From assembly GCA_026131555.1 (NCBI GenBank), contig JAMXJH010000013.1, positions 1 to 44,985 of the forward strand: a stretch of DNA of 44,985 nt. The letters run 5' to 3'. The position numbers and the translations under genes were made by a program. The notes beneath the pieces were generated by a model. It worked only from the letters and a program-made list of their open reading frames with translations. It was not told the origin of the DNA and did no database searches. Position 1 is the stretch's first letter; every line of letters starts with the position of its first letter. The stretch comes from Aerococcaceae bacterium NML190073 (GTDB lineage: Bacteria > Bacillota > Bacilli > Lactobacillales > Aerococcaceae). Positions 18,624 through 27,143 of this stretch are shown here, piece after piece.

Positions 18624-18841
18624 ATCTTAAGAAACGAGGTATATGAGGTCATGTTAATTTAATTTGCTCCAAGTATAGTGAAGGTGGTCAGAAAGGGAAT
18701 GCCTTTTTGCCACTGCCAGATAACTTCCTGATTGGTTCAGGGGGGAGTCTGCACTTCTGGAACAAATGGTTAACAGGGCCTTTTTGTGTTGCCTTCAATA
18801 CTTGGAGCCTTTCAGAGTTCAATCATGGAAGGAGAATTGTA
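18624..18841 (+). promoter_or_regulatory. Structured attenuator-like leader with a tiny upstream ORF
   Basis: A 3-codon ORF (ATG TTA ATT TAA, 18651-18662, peptide MLI) has GAGG signals upstream. It is followed at once by GCTCCAAGTAT (18666-18676), which pairs perfectly with ATACTTGGAGC (18798-18808). TGAAGG (18679-18684) pairs with CCTTCA (18792-18797), giving a 17-bp stem with a two-base bulge. Inside it GTGG-CAGAAAGG (18684-18696) can pair with CCTTTTTG-CCAC. This is the layout expected if a stalled ribosome on the short ORF changes folding to allow expression. Drug-induced attenuation of this kind is known for vga/msr/lsa-type ABC-F genes; here it is inferred. Confidence 0.7.
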
Positions 18842-20398
18842 ATGGAAGTTATGAAGTTACATCAGATTAAGAAGGAAATCGTTGGTAATACTTTGTTTGA
18901 ATGCGAACAGTTGTCAGTTGGAATGGGAGAGCGTATCGGAGTGATTGGCGCAAACGGCGCCGGGAAGTCGACGCTTTTGCGGATGATTGCGGGATTGGAT
19001 ACCGATTATAAAGGAAGGATTGACTTATCCGCGTCACAAGTTGCTTATATTCCACAACTGAAGGAACCGTCTACCGAATCGGGTGGCGAGCAGATGAAGC
19101 GTTATTTGGACGAAGCTTTGGCGCAACGCCCGGAATTGTTAATTCTTGATGAGCCGACCGCCAATTTGGATGCGGACAATATCCGCTGGCTCATTCAGCA
19201 ATTGAAACGTTATCGTGGTACGATTCTGACTGTCAGCCACGACCGCTATTTTTTGGACGAAATCGTGGAAAAAATCTGGAACATCGAGCAGCAGACGATT
19301 ACCGAATATGTCGGCAATTATCAAGCGGTTGCCGAATGGCGCCGACAGGAGCGGGAACAACAGTTGCGTGCCCACAAGCAGTATGTTGACGAGAAGAAAC
19401 GATTGGAGCAACAGGCGGAAGAACGACTAGTAAGGGCGACTAAGTTGACTAAACGAAAGAAAAGTGTCAGCCATTCAGAATGGAAAATGCGTTCAAAGCT
19501 AGGCAGTTATGATGGACAAGCCAGGGCACTCGCCAAAACCGGCAAAGCACTTAACAAGCGGATTGAACGTTTGGAACAAATTGATGCACCGCCTAAACCG
19601 CAACACATCCATTTGCAAACGGTCGGCAAACTGCAAGACGCACCTCACACGCTAATGCGACTGACTGCCGGTGAAGTCGCCATCGGAAACCGCACACTTT
19701 TTCATTATGGTGATTTGGTGATTCAGTTTGGCGAGCGTATTATTTTGCAAGGGAAGAATCAATCCGGTAAGACAACCTTTGTTCGGCAGATGATGAATCG
19801 AGCATTAGCGGGTTACTATGCACCGAATTTAAGTATCGGTTACTTCTCACAAGATTTATCGACACTTGTACTCGACAAGAGTATTCTTGAGAATGTTGCG
19901 GCAACCAGTCTGCAACCAATCGGGACCATTCGACAAGTATTAGGCGCACTCAACTTTCGCGATCATACGATTCATAAGCAAGTCGGCGTCTTATCGGGCG
20001 GCGAGCGTGTGCGTGTCGCCTTGGCAAAAATCTTAGTCGGCGACTATCATCTCATTATATTGGATGAACCGACGAACTACTTGGATATGGTGACCATGGA
20101 AGCACTGGAGAATTTCCTCAGTCACTATATTGGTTCGTATTTGTTAATCTCGCATGATGCTGCTTTCGTACAAAAACTGAACGCAACCGTATGGCGAATC
20201 GAACAACAGCAGCTGAAATTACCTCACCAACAAGTAGTCGCTAAGCACGCCCTTGAGCGTGAATTGGAAGTCTTGCGTCTGCGCAAAAACCAAATGCTCG
20301 CCGATGAAACCGTACCGTTAGAAAAACTGCGCGAAATCGCACAACAAATTCAACAACTGGAAGCCGAATTAACGAAGAAAGGGAGCAGAGGCGAATGA
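18842..20398 (+). CDS. ABC-F ribosome-protection protein, Vga/Lsa-like
   Basis: The 518-residue protein has two ABC ATPase domains and no membrane span. Domain one has Walker A GANGAGKST, a shortened region leading directly to the signature ESGGE and Walker B LLILDEPTANLD. A basic coiled linker (about 190-270) follows. Domain two has GKNQSGKTT, VLSGGERVRVAL and LIILDEPTNYLD. The short first domain with IPQLKEPSTESGGE closely follows the plan of Vga-type antibiotic-resistance ABC-F proteins, which bind the ribosome and dislodge lincosamides, pleuromutilins or streptogramin A. Actual resistance is inferred, not shown. ATG 18842 follows GGAAGGAGAA. An in-frame extension to 18707 lies in the leader hairpins and is rejected. 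Confidence 0.85.
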   Translation: MEVMKLHQIKKEIVGNTLFECEQLSVGMGERIGVIGANGAGKSTLLRMIAGLDTDYKGRIDLSASQVAYIPQLKEPSTESGGEQMKRYLDEALAQRPELLILDEPTANLDADNIRWLIQQLKRYRGTILTVSHDRYFLDEIVEKIWNIEQQTITEYVGNYQAVAEWRRQEREQQLRAHKQYVDEKKRLEQQAEERLVRATKLTKRKKSVSHSEWKMRSKLGSYDGQARALAKTGKALNKRIERLEQIDAPPKPQHIHLQTVGKLQDAPHTLMRLTAGEVAIGNRTLFHYGDLVIQFGERIILQGKNQSGKTTFVRQMMNRALAGYYAPNLSIGYFSQDLSTLVLDKSILENVAATSLQPIGTIRQVLGALNFRDHTIHKQVGVLSGGERVRVALAKILVGDYHLIILDEPTNYLDMVTMEALENFLSHYIGSYLLISHDAAFVQKLNATVWRIEQQQLKLPHQQVVAKHALERELEVLRLRKNQMLADETVPLEKLREIAQQIQQLEAELTKKGSRGE

Positions 20399-20583
20399 GA
20401 AGGTTGTCGAAAGACATTCACTATTGGGTTCATAAACAAGCGGATAATTCAGTAACCACACTCGGACAATAGGGAAGGAATATAATGTGCTTCATTCACG
20501 AGAGCCTACCCGCATCTGTCCGCCAACGATTCGTCTATAACGTAAATGAGGTGTTGCACGCCGCTAACGATGCCATAACAACC
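20399..20583 (+). other. Short downstream region with two weak small ORFs, possibly a gene remnant
   Basis: An ATG overlapping the ABC-F stop (20395) opens 25 codons (MRRLSKDIHYWVHKQADNS...). A second ATG at 20485 behind GGGAAGGAA opens a frame that runs through the terminator and into the opposite gene. Neither resembles a known protein. Likely vestigial sequence or short leader peptides. Confidence 0.3.
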
Positions 20584-20634
20584 AAAAACCGTATGAATTC
20601 ACGTTCCTGTAACGTGCGTTCATACGGTTTTTTA
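20584..20634. terminator. Bidirectional terminator between the ABC-F gene and the surface nuclease gene
   Basis: AAAACCGTATGAA (20585-20597) pairs with TTCATACGGTTTT, and an inner stem ACGTT/AACGT is present. T-runs occur on both strands, serving both convergent genes. Confidence 0.92.
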
Positions 20635-20671
20635 ATGAAAAGGGTGTGCGGTAATCTAGCGGTTAGGCAGA

Positions 20672-23600
20672 TTAGTTTTCTTTACGTTTCGGCAAAGTCA
20701 GTCCCAATCCGGCTAGAATACTTAAAGCTGTTGCACCGAACCAAGCGATGTTCTGTTCACCGGTTTCCGGTAAGGTTTGGCTTGGTGTAGATGCGGTTGA
20801 CGGTGTAGTTTGTTTGCCTTCAGAAACTGTTTGGCTGTCTTTCTTAGGCACGACAATCATCGTGTTGTTGTCCTTATTCGTATCGATAATAATCGTTGTT
20901 GCCCCGTTATCTGTCTGTGGCTTGTTCGGTTGCTCCGGTGCCGGTTGTGGTGTCGGAGCAGGAACTTGCGGTTGTGGCATTGGTGTTGGCTCAGTTACTG
21001 GTGGTTGCGGTGTTGGTTCCGGCGTCGGTGTCGGTTCCGGTTGCGGTGTTGGCGCAGGAACTTCTTTCTTGCTGAAATCTAATTGTACCAATAACGGATC
21101 GTGGTCGGAAGCACGACCATGTGCCACCATGAATGGCGAGTTGACGTGTACCATATCGAAGACATATCGGTTCTTCAAGTTGTTGGACAGCACCACATTG
21201 TCGAGCGATTGATAGTTTCCTTGGTAGAAATAAGAGAAACGATCGTCGATGTCATGGCTGCGTACTAAATTGAAGAGCAAATCTTTCTCGAGAATGTCCA
21301 TTGTTTTCGAGAATTCAAAGTCATTGAAATCTCCGAGAATGGCAACGTGAGCATTCGGATTCTGATGATGTCCGACACTTACGAAATGATGCAATAATTC
21401 AGCCAACTTGTGACGTTTCGGTTCGGATGCGAATTTAACCGGTTGAACGCGTCCGAATACACCATTGTCGCCGCGCTTAGAATTGAGGTGAACAGCGATG
21501 ACTGCAATGTCTTCGCCTTTGAACTGGAAGTTGGCAACTAAAGGCTTACGTACGCTCTTCCAAGCTGGGTCCGTCGGTGTGACACGCGCCACACTATACT
21601 TGAGTGCGCCATTCTCCCATTCGGCAGGCGTGTTGACATCGGCTTTCGGCTTGTCGGCTAAAGTAACACGCAATGGATTGTATAGGAATCCTGTACGGAT
21701 ATTACCACCCGGTGCACCGCCGTCTTTGTTGTTCTCAGGTGCGATGTCAGTGTATTGATAAGCGATACCGCCCAATGCTTTAATCGCATCGATGAGGCGT
21801 TGCGCACTTAGACTTGCATCCGTGTTGCCGCTATCTGCATCACCGTCGTTATCTTGTACTTCAATGAGTGTCACAATATCGGGACTGTTCAAGTCGGTAA
21901 TAATCGAGCGGGCGATGCGTTCTACTTTCTCGTCCGGCGTCTTGTTCTTATCTGCCGAGAAGTTCTCGATATTGTAAGACGCAATTGTCAATTTGTCTTC
22001 GTGGAAAGTGATCGATGTTTTCTCCGGTTGCAAGCCGCCGTCAATTACTTTCGGCAATTGTTTGGCGTTCACTAAGATTTTGTAGTTGGTGAAGCTATAC
22101 GTTACCGGTCCGCTCACACGTTCAGCAAAAGTATCGCCTGCCTTTGTGATGAGAGGTTTCGTGAATAGAAGTGCGATTTTCTCCGGGTTATAGTCATTGT
22201 GCCCTAACAATAAGCCGTTGACTTGATTGAGTTTGCCGTTGTAATCGCCCGGTAGAACATAGACTTCTCGATGTTGTTGCGGTCCTAAGATCTTCGCATT
22301 GTCGATAGCGACAACCATTCCTTCGAGCGCTTCCCAGAAGTCCAAGGCATCTTCTTCCGGGTCAAAAACACTCATACCGTCATTGTCGATAACACCTGTC
22401 GGTAGGGCGATATCCTTACCTAAGACGATTGGTGCGGGTACTTCGCCCGTTCCTGTCTTCGTCACAGTCTTGGCGTTTAATTGTGTAATGGTTAAATCGG
22501 TTTGCGCACGTTCGTTGTATCCTTGACCGAGGAATTCTTCGACCGTCGCCACAATCTCAACAATGTCGCCGAGATTCATTTGGTGATTGCGTTTGTACAC
22601 CATAATACCGTCAGAAGTTTTCGGATTGTTATCCGGTGTCACGTCTTGTACATAGAAGCGATTCGCGCCGTCCACATAAGTGACTACTGCGTTGCGCACG
22701 GTTACTTCTTGGTTGATATACGGTGACACATGGGCAGCACCTTGAATGTCGCCAATGGTTAACGTTGGTGTCGCTGTCGGCGGTGTCGGGGTAACGGCGG
22801 TATCGGCTTTCTTCACTACTTCGAATTGTTCCAAGCTGAACGGTTTCAGTTGGTTCGTTCCTTTGAAGGTTGAGAGAATGGCTGTCAAGTTGATTTGGTC
22901 GCCGGTGCCGATTTTTGCAAGGAGGGCGTCAGCAGCAAGGCCGGTGCGGTTATCGACACGAACGGCAATGCTGTTGCCCGCTTCGTCAGTCACGTTGAAG
23001 GTTACTGTACCTTGGGCATTTGTGTTCGTTTGTCCGACGGTTAGTTGTGTCAGCTTCACTAAGGTGGATTGATGCGCATTACTCAATTGATTGATGGCGA
23101 GTGTTTGCGGTTCGGCAATCGCAATCGGCGCTACTTTCTGATGATGCGTGATGTCCACTAATTGAAGTTCGTTGTTGAAATTGCTTAGTTTACCGCTCAA
23201 AAGAACGCTATCGCCTGTTTTGTATCCGAGGGCGGTGCGTGGGTAAATGTAGAGTCCGTGTTGTGAGGCATCTTGGATATAGAAGCCGTCGCCGCCCCAA
23301 CCGTTAATGGCACTGATGATTTGTCCTTGAACGGTGTAAGTTTGTCCTTGTTGAGCGGTGCGCACATCGGCAATCGGGGTTGCGGTCGGTGTCGCAACGG
23401 GTGGTTGCTCAACCGGTGGTTCGCTAACCGGAGGTGTATTCGGTTGTGTTTCGACAACTTCGATATTGGTAACGGTCTTCAAACCGGCTCTGCCGAAGTA
23501 TTTGTCACCGCGACCGGTAACGCGTACGTGTTTGCCGATTAGTTGCGGATTATCCACGACATTGTATTGTGTGCGTAATGCACCGCTCGGTAATTGGACC

Positions 23601-24031
23601 GGAACGGTAACATCGGCAGGTGCATCGGCGCTGGCACCGAGTGCCAAGTTGGATTTGACATTACCGTATTTGTTCGGTTTATCCAATGCGCCTGTCACGA
23701 CACCTTCAACTGTGACGGTTTCGCCGATAAGGGCAGGATTGTTTTTGAAGGCGTCAACGGTGTGAACGGGATTCGCTGATTCGGCGATGACCGCTTCTTC
23801 GTCAGCGGCGTTCGTGTCGGCAAGGGCTTCAGCGGTTTCCAATGCAGTTGGGGTAGCCGTATCCGCTACGACTTCTTCCGTCGGTACGTTGCTTACTTCT
23901 TCAGCTGCAACTTGATGATGTCCCAACGCAAAAATCCCCAAAGAAGCCAATGCAAAACTGAGTGCAAGACGGCTTTTACCTTTGAAGGATTGACGTGTGA
24001 GCTTTAGATGAGGTTGACAAATTTTTTTCAT
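20672..24031 (-). CDS. LPXTG-anchored extracellular nuclease, SpnA/SsnA-like
   Basis: The 1119-residue surface protein has an N-terminal signal peptide (about 1-43). Three OB-fold-like segments follow (about 90-200, 215-310, 425-520; for example TVEGVVTGALDKPNKYGN, TVQGQIISAINGWGGDGFYIQD). An endonuclease/exonuclease/phosphatase domain (about 675-980) shows ASYNIENFS, LIEVQD, VHLNSKRGD, ILGDFND and SDHDPLL. A Pro/Thr-rich wall-spanning stretch (about 985-1045) precedes the sortase motif LPETG (1087-1091), a membrane segment and the KRKEN tail. The plan matches streptococcal wall-anchored DNases (SpnA, SsnA), which degrade DNA of neutrophil traps. Catalytic residues appear complete. It is transcribed alone from a consensus-like promoter. 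Confidence 0.92.
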   Translation of the reverse strand: MKKICQPHLKLTRQSFKGKSRLALSFALASLGIFALGHHQVAAEEVSNVPTEEVVADTATPTALETAEALADTNAADEEAVIAESANPVHTVDAFKNNPALIGETVTVEGVVTGALDKPNKYGNVKSNLALGASADAPADVTVPVQLPSGALRTQYNVVDNPQLIGKHVRVTGRGDKYFGRAGLKTVTNIEVVETQPNTPPVSEPPVEQPPVATPTATPIADVRTAQQGQTYTVQGQIISAINGWGGDGFYIQDASQHGLYIYPRTALGYKTGDSVLLSGKLSNFNNELQLVDITHHQKVAPIAIAEPQTLAINQLSNAHQSTLVKLTQLTVGQTNTNAQGTVTFNVTDEAGNSIAVRVDNRTGLAADALLAKIGTGDQINLTAILSTFKGTNQLKPFSLEQFEVVKKADTAVTPTPPTATPTLTIGDIQGAAHVSPYINQEVTVRNAVVTYVDGANRFYVQDVTPDNNPKTSDGIMVYKRNHQMNLGDIVEIVATVEEFLGQGYNERAQTDLTITQLNAKTVTKTGTGEVPAPIVLGKDIALPTGVIDNDGMSVFDPEEDALDFWEALEGMVVAIDNAKILGPQQHREVYVLPGDYNGKLNQVNGLLLGHNDYNPEKIALLFTKPLITKAGDTFAERVSGPVTYSFTNYKILVNAKQLPKVIDGGLQPEKTSITFHEDKLTIASYNIENFSADKNKTPDEKVERIARSIITDLNSPDIVTLIEVQDNDGDADSGNTDASLSAQRLIDAIKALGGIAYQYTDIAPENNKDGGAPGGNIRTGFLYNPLRVTLADKPKADVNTPAEWENGALKYSVARVTPTDPAWKSVRKPLVANFQFKGEDIAVIAVHLNSKRGDNGVFGRVQPVKFASEPKRHKLAELLHHFVSVGHHQNPNAHVAILGDFNDFEFSKTMDILEKDLLFNLVRSHDIDDRFSYFYQGNYQSLDNVVLSNNLKNRYVFDMVHVNSPFMVAHGRASDHDPLLVQLDFSKKEVPAPTPQPEPTPTPEPTPQPPVTEPTPMPQPQVPAPTPQPAPEQPNKPQTDNGATTIIIDTNKDNNTMIVVPKKDSQTVSEGKQTTPSTASTPSQTLPETGEQNIAWFGATALSILAGLGLTLPKRKEN

Positions 24032-24069
24032 GGTATCAAATTCACTCCCAAATATTTAGTTCCTGTTTC

Positions 24070-24098
24070 AGTATAGTAAACATATCAATATCGGGCAA
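24070..24098 (-). promoter_or_regulatory. Promoter of the surface nuclease gene
   Basis: On the minus strand TTGCCC (24098-24093) and TATACT (24075-24070) are spaced by 17 bases, 39 bases before the nuclease start. Confidence 0.75.
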
Positions 24099-24226
24099 GG
24101 GAACTTTAGGCGGTAGCGATAACTTTTTTGGGTATTGTTCGGTTTTTTGGGAGTGTTATCAGGTGTGGCGCATTAGTAGAGGGCAAAGCTGTGCCTGCCT
24201 GTCAGTATCGCTAACTATTCTCAACA

Positions 24227-24244
24227 TCAGCGCTTAACCGCTGA
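24227..24244. other. Hairpin at the edge of the first tandem array
   Basis: TCAGCG (24227-24232) and CGCTGA (24239-24244) form a perfect six-pair stem with a six-base loop. Its right arm is the first bases of the first array unit, so it caps the array on the nuclease side. Confidence 0.5.
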
Positions 24245-24649
24245 ACGTTCAACTTGTATGCCGCCAAAAAATTAAAGGCAGTCTGAACGTTCAACTTGTA
24301 TGCCGCCAAAAAAACAAAGGCAGTCTGAACGCTCAACTTGTGTGCCGCCAAAAAATCAAAGGCAGTCTGAACGTTCAACTTGCGTGTCGCAAAACAATCA
24401 AAGCTGGGCTGAACGCTCAACTTGCGTGTCGCAAAAAAAACAACGGCAGTCTGAACGTTCAACTTGGTTGCTACAAAAAAATCAAAGGCAGGTTGAACGT
24501 TCAACTTGAGTGTTGCAAAACAATCAAAGGTAGGCTGAACATTCAACTTGTATGCCGCCAAAAAATCAAAGCTAGTCTGAACGTTCAACTTGTATGCCGC
24601 CAAAAAATCAAAGCTAGTCTGAACGTTCAACTTACGTACCGCAAAACAC
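24241..24649. repeat. Tandem array of 42-bp repeats (9 full units and 1 partial)
   Basis: Units start at 24241, 24283, 24325, 24367, 24409, 24451, 24493, 24535, 24577 and 24619 (partial), exactly 42 bases apart. Each begins with TGAACGTTCAACTTG (some TGAACGCTCA or TGAACATTCA), a perfect 10-base palindrome in most units. Each then carries a variable 5-base part, an A-tract and AAAGG. Outer units are near-identical and the middle ones (24367-24534) more diverged. The array lies between the divergent nuclease gene and the DUF6261-like gene. Because 42 is divisible by three, several frames stay open through it, but none has a convincing start, so I treat it as non-coding. The 831 bases from 24032 to 24862 hold only this array and flanking promoters. 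Confidence 0.93.
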
Positions 24650-24862
24650 TACCTCCCTTTCATTCTCTGTGTTTCCCTTGCTACACCATGACGTTAAACG
24701 GAATTTCAGAATGTTCATACAACGAAAAGACTTAAATTACACGCTCAATAAATAAAAACACAATAAAAATTACTAAAAGAATCTAAAATGATGGATAAAT
24801 AAGAAAAGCTATGTTACTATAAAGGTAACTAGAATCAATATAACCGGAAAGGAATACTGTCT

Positions 24863-25645
24863 ATGGTAGAGAAAGTTTATCCGATTACTTTTACGTATTT
24901 GCACCATGCGGAATATGCGCAGTTAGTAGCACGTTTCATTGAAGAATATGAAGCAACCAAGATGAGAACAACAGACGAAGACCTCACACGCTTGTTGGCA
25001 ACGGTCAAAACGAAGTTGACGGCAATGCAGAACGCCCTTGAACAAGTCGTTACTCAAGAGAAGTCAGAAGCTGTCAGCCGAGCGGACAAAGAACGCGACA
25101 TGAGTATAAAGGCACTTTTTGACAGTATTCGCCCGTATCGCTATACCAAAGTATTGGCGGAAAAGGAAGCGTACAATGCGCTTCATTTGTTATTTAAGCA
25201 GTATAGGCATGCGGCACGCAAAAGTTATGAAGAAGAAACGAGCTTGATTCATTCGCTACTGGAGAAGTTGAAAACATCGGAATATCAACCTGACGTGACG
25301 ACATTAGGCATTACGAAGTTCGTGGTGAACCTAACGGAGAGCCAAGTGCAATTCAACAAGCTGTTCACGGAACGCATCAAGGAAGAACGCACTAAACCCA
25401 AATACGATGTGAAAGCTTTGCGCCGTTCACTCGCCGAAGATTATCGCTTGTTGGTAGCTTATGTAGGGATCAACGCACAAGTCAAATCGAACGAAACATA
25501 TAAGCAGGTGCTGACAATTATGAACAGCATTCATAAATATTATGCGGATACCCTTGCACGACGTAAAGGTAAACAGAAAGCAACGACGACAAGTAAACAA
25601 GAGTTGATTGCAACAACTTTGCCACACAATGTAAGTGACGTATGA
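24863..25645 (+). CDS. DUF6261-like helical protein of unknown function
   Basis: The 260-residue protein is predicted by eye to be nearly all helical, with no signal peptide or membrane span, and rich in Lys/Glu/Arg. The opening LHHAEYAQLVARFIEEYEATK and a central ADKERDMSIKALFDSIRPYRY followed by ALHLLFKQYRHAARKSYEEE resemble the DUF6261 family best known from Bacteroidota; this is recognition by pattern only. The C-terminus is basic (ARRKGKQKATTTSK). It starts at ATG 24863 behind AAAGGAA. A small inverted repeat GTTAC/GTAAC (24813-24829) lies upstream. It lies directly beside the 42-bp array, suggesting a possible link. The function is unknown. Confidence 0.65.
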   Translation: MVEKVYPITFTYLHHAEYAQLVARFIEEYEATKMRTTDEDLTRLLATVKTKLTAMQNALEQVVTQEKSEAVSRADKERDMSIKALFDSIRPYRYTKVLAEKEAYNALHLLFKQYRHAARKSYEEETSLIHSLLEKLKTSEYQPDVTTLGITKFVVNLTESQVQFNKLFTERIKEERTKPKYDVKALRRSLAEDYRLLVAYVGINAQVKSNETYKQVLTIMNSIHKYYADTLARRKGKQKATTTSKQELIATTLPHNVSDV

Positions 25646-26029
25646 CAAGCTGCTTCAGTAGCAGATTGGCAAATGCTTGTGCCTGCGGAATAGTTCAAAA
25701 AACTTACTACTTAGCAACATTGTTCGACAGGAAAGAATATGCTTAGCAGTATGGGGATATCGTTGAGAGCTGTCATCTGTTCCAAGCGTAACAGGCGCTG
25801 ATTCTCGGTGGCGATGTGTCTGCACAAGTGAATGGTACGATTCAGATAGCGTATGCTCATCAGTATGATGAAAGGGAATCAACGCAAGCATCCGTTGCGC
25901 ATCCGTCGGTAGACATCAATCGTTGCATTCAGCGCAACGACAATGATTATCGACGTGTGCTTGTCGTCAATCGACCTTAATTGGCGTACCAAGAAGATGA
26001 GAAAGCGGCATATTTTTGCAAAAAGAATT
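25646..26029 (+). pseudogene. Probable remnant of a protein-coding gene
   Basis: No intact gene fits here. One plus-strand frame from about 25692 to 25979 reads like protein broken by two in-frame stops (TAG at 25734, TAA at about 25782): YYLATLFDRKEYA, then QYGDIVESCHLFQA, then a 60-residue open stretch starting QALILGGDVSAQVNGTIQ and ending RRVLVVNRP. The family is not recognised. The composition resembles coding DNA, so decay of a real gene is the simplest reading. It ends just before the guaC terminator. Confidence 0.4.
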
Positions 26030-26030
26030 A

Positions 26031-26077
26031 GAAAAAACAGAACAACTTGCCGAGGTAATCGGCGGTTGTTCTGTTTG
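26031..26077 (-). terminator. guaC terminator
   Basis: On the minus strand AAACAGAACAAC (26076-26065) pairs with GTTGTTCTGTTT (26046-26035), with inner stem GCCGA/TCGGC, followed by a T-run to 26031. It is a strong intrinsic terminator 19 bases after the guaC stop. Confidence 0.92.
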
Positions 26078-26095
26078 CTTGTATGTGGGTGGAAA

Positions 26096-27070
26096 TTATC
26101 TGTCGCCGTTATAAACGGTGTTGCGGACAATGACGTAATCGACTTTGCGAATCGCGTCCAAATCGCGTCCGCCGGCGTATGAAATAGAGGATTGTAAATC
26201 CTGTTGCATTTCGATGAGGGTGTCACCTAATTTGCCACGGGCAGGAATCATTTCCTTCTTACCTTCGACATTTTTACGTTCGCCTTTCTGGAATTCAGAG
26301 GCGCTACCGAAGTATTCTTTGTAAAGTTTACCGTCGATTTCACGGTTTTCGCCGGGACTTTCTTCATGGGCTGCCAAGAGAGAGCCGATCATGACCATTG
26401 ACGCACCGAAACGAACGGATTTAGCGATGTCACCGTTGTGGCGAATACCGCCGTCAGCGATAATCGGTTTGCGAGCTGCTTTTGCACAGAGACGAAGGGC
26501 TGCTAATTGCCAACCGCCTGTACCGAAGCCGGTCTTCAACTTCGTGATGCAGACGCGACCGGGACCGATGCCGACTTTCGTTGCGTCCGCACCGGCGTAT
26601 TCCAATTCACGCACGCCTTCCGGTGTGCCGACATTTCCCGCAATCAGGAAAACAGCCGGCATCTGTTGTTTGATGAACTGAATCATGCGAATGACTTCAT
26701 CGGAATGTCCGTGGGCAACGTCAATCGTTATGTAGTCGGGAATCAAGTTCTCCGCTACAAGTTCACGTACGAAATCGTACTCGTACGCTTTGATACCGAT
26801 ACTGATTGAAGCGATTAGACCGCGTTCTTTCATCTTCTTGACGAAAGGTTTACGCGCTGCTTCATCGAAACGATGCATGATGTAGAAGTATTGATTCTCT
26901 GCGAACCAAATCGCTAATTCTTCGTTAATAACCGTTTGCATGTTGGCAGGGACGACCGGGATTTTGAATGTATGCGGACCAAATTGAATGCTTGTGTCGC
27001 ACTCGGTACGGCTGGTGACGATACATTTGTTAGGGATTAGCTGAATATCTTCGTAGTCAAAAACTTCCAT
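26096..27070 (-). CDS. guaC: GMP reductase
   Basis: The 324-residue TIM-barrel enzyme begins [44 protein letters not shown], typical of the GuaC2 type. It has the catalytic-cysteine loop [11 protein letters not shown], the phosphate-binding [20 protein letters not shown] and the [20 protein letters not shown] flap. It reduces GMP to IMP with NADPH, linking guanine salvage to adenine nucleotides. It lacks the CBS domains of IMP dehydrogenase, confirming GuaC. It lies 73 bases behind the ABC-F gene and ends at a strong terminator. Confidence 0.96.
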   Translation of the reverse strand: MEVFDYEDIQLIPNKCIVTSRTECDTSIQFGPHTFKIPVVPANMQTVINEELAIWFAENQYFYIMHRFDEAARKPFVKKMKERGLIASISIGIKAYEYDFVRELVAENLIPDYITIDVAHGHSDEVIRMIQFIKQQMPAVFLIAGNVGTPEGVRELEYAGADATKVGIGPGRVCITKLKTGFGTGGWQLAALRLCAKAARKPIIADGGIRHNGDIAKSVRFGASMVMIGSLLAAHEESPGENREIDGKLYKEYFGSASEFQKGERKNVEGKKEMIPARGKLGDTLIEMQQDLQSSISYAGGRDLDAIRKVDYVIVRNTVYNGDR

Positions 27071-27143
27071 GATTTGAATGGCTCCTTTGTAATAGGTGGT
27101 GTTCTGTAATTTTTATGGCAAGAAAGGGAGTGTCGGTTAGACA

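Noticed and set aside
20748-23779. Many plus-strand open frames opposite the surface nuclease gene
   Set aside because: They are shadows of a clear 1119-residue minus-strand gene with complete domains, without their own ribosome-binding sites.
24241-24649. CRISPR array
   Set aside because: There is no alternation of constant repeat and unique spacer; the whole 42-base unit repeats. No cas genes are nearby.
24211-24735. Long open frames on both strands through the first 42-bp array (14-residue repeats such as KLNVQTAFDFLAAY)
   Set aside because: A repeat length divisible by three keeps any stop-free frame open by itself. The frames begin with TTG or internal ATG without ribosome-binding sites, and frames on both strands are equally open.
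25655-25891. Minus-strand 78-residue frame downstream of the DUF6261-like gene
   Set aside because: No ribosome-binding site and no recognisable composition; the plus-strand remnant is the more protein-like reading.
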